From Sphingobium xanthum (GTDB lineage Bacteria > Pseudomonadota > Alphaproteobacteria > Sphingomonadales > Sphingomonadaceae), in NCBI RefSeq assembly GCF_019737615.1, contig NZ_JAHKKS010000013.1, forward strand, positions 1 to 64,000: a stretch of 64,000 nucleotides of DNA, given 5' to 3'. Positions 61,258-64,000 of the stretch are shown one piece after another. The position numbers were made by a program, and so were the translations under genes. Under the pieces are notes generated by a model that searched no databases, was not told the origin of the DNA, and worked only from the letters and a program-made list of their open reading frames with translations. Each line of letters begins with the position of its first letter. Position 1 is the first letter of the stretch.

Positions 61258-61901
61258 GCCCCCAGCCCTATGGCCGCGCGCAATCCCGAGAGATCGATAT
61301 GCTCGTTCATGGCCCGCGCCAGCGTCGGCGCATCGAGCGGATCAAGCACCGGCAGTCGCCCGAAGCTGCGCACGCCACCCAGCGCCGGGATCGTTGCCTC
61401 ATTGTCCTCATGCGCCTCGCCAACGAACAGCAGCCCGGCGACCGGAACGCCGCGGGTGCGCAGTACCTCGATGCTGAGCAGGCTGTGATTGATCGTCCCG
61501 AGCGATGTGCGCGCCACCAGCAGCACCGGCGCGCCCCAGAGCGCGAACCGGTCAATCATCAGATGCGGCGGCGCACGGCGAATCGGCACCATCAGCCCAC
61601 CCGCGCCTTCCACGATCAAGGGCCGCACGTCCGGAAGGCTCAGCCGATCATCCTGCAGGTCGATGCGCTGCCGCTCGGCTGCCAGATGCGGCGAGGCCGG
61701 AAGATCAAGCCGATAGGCCTCGGGCAACACGCGCTCGTCCTGGACACCAAGCGAGACGGCACGACCACTGTCCGTCCCGTCCTCAAGTCCCGCCTGAACC
61801 GGCTTCCAGTAGGAGCTCCCCAGCGCCGCCGCCAGCCCGGCCGCGACCACCGTCTTGCCGATGCCGGTGTCCGTGCCCGAGACGATGAGCACACCGCTCA
61901 T
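61254..61901 (-). CDS. bioD: Dethiobiotin synthase
   Basis: 215 residues. Makes dethiobiotin from DAPA and CO2 with ATP. Markers: the P-loop SGTDTGIGKTVVAAGLAAAL at the start, WKPVQAGLEDGTDS, and VEGAGGLMVPI. It overlaps both neighbours by four bases. The next enzymes, bioB and bioC/bioH, are not in this window. Confidence 0.95.
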   Translation of the reverse strand: MSGVLIVSGTDTGIGKTVVAAGLAAALGSSYWKPVQAGLEDGTDSGRAVSLGVQDERVLPEAYRLDLPASPHLAAERQRIDLQDDRLSLPDVRPLIVEGAGGLMVPIRRAPPHLMIDRFALWGAPVLLVARTSLGTINHSLLSIEVLRTRGVPVAGLLFVGEAHEDNEATIPALGGVRSFGRLPVLDPLDAPTLARAMNEHIDLSGLRAAIGLGA

Positions 61902-63040
61902 GCTTGCTCCACCGCCAGTGCGGCCTGCAGCGCTTCACCGAGCGCCTCAACGATCGCTTCATCCACGTTCAGCGTCAGCGAGATACGCAGCCGCGCCGTC
62001 CCGCGCGGCACGGTCGGCGGCCGAATGCCGCGCACGTCGAAGCCCGCCGCCTGCAATGCCGTCGCCATGCGCATCGTCCGCGCATCATCACTCAGGATCA
62101 CCGGCAATATCTGGCTCGTCGGCGCGGCCAGACCCAGCGGGGCGCAAATATGCTGCGCAGCATGATCGATCAGCCGGGCCAGCCGCGCCCGCCGATCGTC
62201 CGCTGCCAGCATGCGCTCCAGCGCCGCCGCGACGCCGACCGCCATCAGCGGCGAGGGCGCCGTCGAGAAGACGAAGCTGCGCCCGCGATTGACCAGCAGA
62301 TCGATGATCGGCCGCGCCGCCGTCACCAGCGCACCTTCGACACCTAACCCCTTGCCGCAGGTGTGCAGCGCGATGACATCCTCGCGCCCTTCCAGCGCCG
62401 CGCCGATGCCGCGCCCGCCCGGCCCATGCACCGCCGTCGCATGTGCCTCGTCGAGGATGAGCATGCCGTCATGCCGCGCCGCGACCTGCGCCAGCGCCCC
62501 GACCGGCGCGACATCGCCGTCCATCGAATAGAGCGTCTCCACGACGATCCACGGCCGCCCGGTCCCGCCCCCCGCGCGCCATCCCGCAATCGCATCGTCG
62601 AATCCCTGCGGGTCATTATGCGCCACCAGCACCGATGTCGCCCGGCTGAGCTTCATCCCGTCATGCGCGCTCGCATGGATCAGCGCATCGGCAACGATCA
62701 GATCCTCCGGCCCCGGCAACCCTGCGAGCAGGGCCATATTGGCCGCGAAGCCATTGCCGAGATATAGTGCCGCCTCGCTGCCGAAGATCGCCGCAGCCCG
62801 CGCCTCCAGCGCCTCATGCTCGGGCGCATTGCCGCGCAGCAGCCGCGATCCGCCCGAACCCGCCGGCACGCCCCGCGCCACCGCCTGCGCGATCGTCGCA
62901 CCGATCACCGGATCGCCCGCCAGGCCGAGATAGTCGTTGGACGCGAAATCATGCCCCGCGCGCGGCATGAGCACGCGCCGCCGCGCTCGCCGCTCCAGCG
63001 CGTCGAGCTGCGCACGAAAGGGATCGAGCGTCGCCGTCAT
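61898..63040 (-). CDS. bioF: 8-amino-7-oxononanoate synthase
   Basis: 380 residues, PLP enzyme of the alpha-oxoamine synthase family. Condenses pimeloyl-ACP/CoA with alanine to KAPA. Motifs: FASNDYLGLAGDPVI, GSGGSRLLRGNAPEHEALE, ILDEAHATAVHGPGGRG and the PLP lysine in ALHTCGKGLGVEG. First gene of the bioF-bioD-bioA operon. Confidence 0.95.
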   Translation of the reverse strand: MTATLDPFRAQLDALERRARRRVLMPRAGHDFASNDYLGLAGDPVIGATIAQAVARGVPAGSGGSRLLRGNAPEHEALEARAAAIFGSEAALYLGNGFAANMALLAGLPGPEDLIVADALIHASAHDGMKLSRATSVLVAHNDPQGFDDAIAGWRAGGGTGRPWIVVETLYSMDGDVAPVGALAQVAARHDGMLILDEAHATAVHGPGGRGIGAALEGREDVIALHTCGKGLGVEGALVTAARPIIDLLVNRGRSFVFSTAPSPLMAVGVAAALERMLAADDRRARLARLIDHAAQHICAPLGLAAPTSQILPVILSDDARTMRMATALQAAGFDVRGIRPPTVPRGTARLRISLTLNVDEAIVEALGEALQAALAVEQA

Positions 63041-63082
63041 GCCGGGCCTATAGCCGCCCCTGTCCCCTCTGGCTACGCGCGC

Positions 63083-64000
63083 TCAGGCCGGATTGTGCGC
63101 AGCGAGAAACTTCTCCAGCCGGTCCAGCCAGTCCTTGAGATTCTCCGGCTTGTCGAGGCCATGGCCCTCGTCCGCATAGCTGTGCGTCTCGAACTTCTTG
63201 CCCGCCAGCTTGAGCGCATCGATCAGCATCTTGCTCTGCCGGGGCGGCACCGTTGTGTCCTGCTCGCCATAAGCGATCAGCACCGGCACCTGGAGCTTTG
63301 CCGCCTGCTGCACCGGGGAGACCGACGCCATGTCAAAATCCGCCGCGCCACGGACCTTTTCGCGCCAGTCGTTCTGATATTTCTTGCTGATGAAGAAATC
63401 GAGCTGATAGCTCAGTTGCCGCTTGAGGTCCGTCACGCCCGCGAAGCTCACCGCGCAGCGATAGCGCTCGGGATTGCGGATCGCGCCCCAGAGCGCGGCG
63501 TAACCGCCATAGGACGAGCCCACGAGACAGACCCGTTTCGGGTCGATGATCCCTTCCTTGGCGAGCCAATCCATGCCGTCGTCGAGATCGTCCTGCATGG
63601 TGCGGCCCCACTGGCCATAGCCCTTGTCGGAAAACTCCTTACCATAGCCGCTCGACCCGCGAAAATTGGGCTGTAGCACCGCGTAGCCGCGATTGACGAG
63701 GAACTGGACTTCGGTGTTGAAGCTGAGGTCGTCGCGCACGCCATAGGGCCCGCCATGCGGCAGGATGACCAACGGCAGACCTTTAGCGGGCCGCCCCTTG
63801 GGCAAGGTAAGATAAGCGGGGATTTCGAGGCCGTCTCGCGCCTTGTAGGTGACATAGCGCGTCTTCGGCAGGTCCGCCGGCTTCAGTCTCGCAAAGGGCA
63901 CGAAATAGCGGGTCATCTTCCCTTGTGCGGGTTCGAAGATGTAGTAGCGGCCCGGGTCATTGCTGTCCCCGCTCCACACCATGATGACGCCTTTATTCCT
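63083..64000 (-). CDS. S9 family peptidase (prolyl oligopeptidase/acylaminoacyl-peptidase type), C-terminal part
   Basis: 305 codons are visible and the frame stays open to the window edge; the start and beta-propeller lie outside. The catalytic domain has LPLVILPHGGPYGVRDD, the nucleophile in LVGSSYGGYAALWG, the acid in YGEQDTTVPPRQS and the histidine in YADEGHGLDKPEN. It ends 42 bases before bioF on the same strand. Likely a secreted or periplasmic peptidase, as usual for this S9C group, but the signal is not visible. Confidence 0.9.
   Translation of the reverse strand, partial: RNKGVIMVWSGDSNDPGRYYIFEPAQGKMTRYFVPFARLKPADLPKTRYVTYKARDGLEIPAYLTLPKGRPAKGLPLVILPHGGPYGVRDDLSFNTEVQFLVNRGYAVLQPNFRGSSGYGKEFSDKGYGQWGRTMQDDLDDGMDWLAKEGIIDPKRVCLVGSSYGGYAALWGAIRNPERYRCAVSFAGVTDLKRQLSYQLDFFISKKYQNDWREKVRGAADFDMASVSPVQQAAKLQVPVLIAYGEQDTTVPPRQSKMLIDALKLAGKKFETHSYADEGHGLDKPENLKDWLDRLEKFLAAHNPA

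Noticed and set aside
1-64000. CRISPR array or restriction-modification/defence island
   Set aside because: No regularly spaced direct repeats, Cas, methyltransferase or nuclease pairs were seen.

Overview
The window looks like chromosome from a sphingomonad (Alphaproteobacteria, Sphingomonadales). This rests on high GC, three long TonB-dependent receptors each close to hydrolase or TetR genes, a PEP-CTERM protein ending in VPEPATWAMMIGG, NrsF-type anti-sigma factors, and the core block yacG - RNase E/G - maf - infA next to bioA-bioD-bioF. This is family-level recognition; I could not run a search.

Layout. (1) 1-22.3 kb is accessory. It has the tail of an IS256-type transposase, a TetR/TonB-receptor/DoxX cluster, a second TetR/TonB-receptor/esterase cluster with a clear TetR palindrome, HxlR and SnoaL-like genes, an AT-rich patch, a third TonB receptor with an SGNH hydrolase, and a complete tripartite RND efflux pump divergent from its own two-component system (the adeRS-adeABC arrangement). 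(2) 22.5-23.3 kb is a junction, with a quinone-oxidoreductase fragment and a copy of the 3' end of tRNA-Phe. (3) 23.3-40.6 kb is an ion, osmotic and pH stress block: LysR, five small or unknown genes, MscS, otsB (frameshifted), otsA, a second MscS, a permease, a DUF389 protein, an SLC13-type carrier, NhaA, ClC, and a hybrid histidine kinase with a candidate general-stress promoter upstream. (4) 40.5-45.4 kb is a bufferin locus: two bufferin precursors on opposite strands, the MNIO maturase BufB, BufC, a DoxX protein (BufD), and an ECF sigma/NrsF pair. (5) 45.5-53.2 kb holds small accessory genes, a second ECF sigma/NrsF pair, a spondin-domain PEP-CTERM protein, a TetR with an exceptional operator, tag, and cupin and SnoaL-like genes. 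(6) 53.4-55.1 kb has a truncated P4-type integrase against tRNA-Phe(GAA). (7) 55.3-64 kb is core chromosome: amidohydrolase, DUF3237, glycine-zipper protein, yacG/RNase/maf/infA, bioFDA and an S9 peptidase cut by the window edge.

How the parts fit. Regions 3-6 (about 32 kb) lie between two same-orientation copies of the tRNA-Phe 3' end, with an integrase at the tRNA side, so they read as a genomic island. The left copy also carries integrase-side flanking repeats, which suggests stacked islands at one tRNA. The bufferin locus is the most coherent system. Three promoters with the pattern GTAACC-N15/16-CGAA face bufA1, the sigma gene and bufA2, and a GC hairpin follows each precursor gene, as expected for making more precursor peptide than enzyme. 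The sigma/NrsF pair would switch on both half-operons together.

Cautions. otsB, the DUF2461 gene and the left att copy each look one base short inside a short homopolymer run. This is either real decay or sequencing error and should be settled from reads. All functions are inferred from motifs and gene order.
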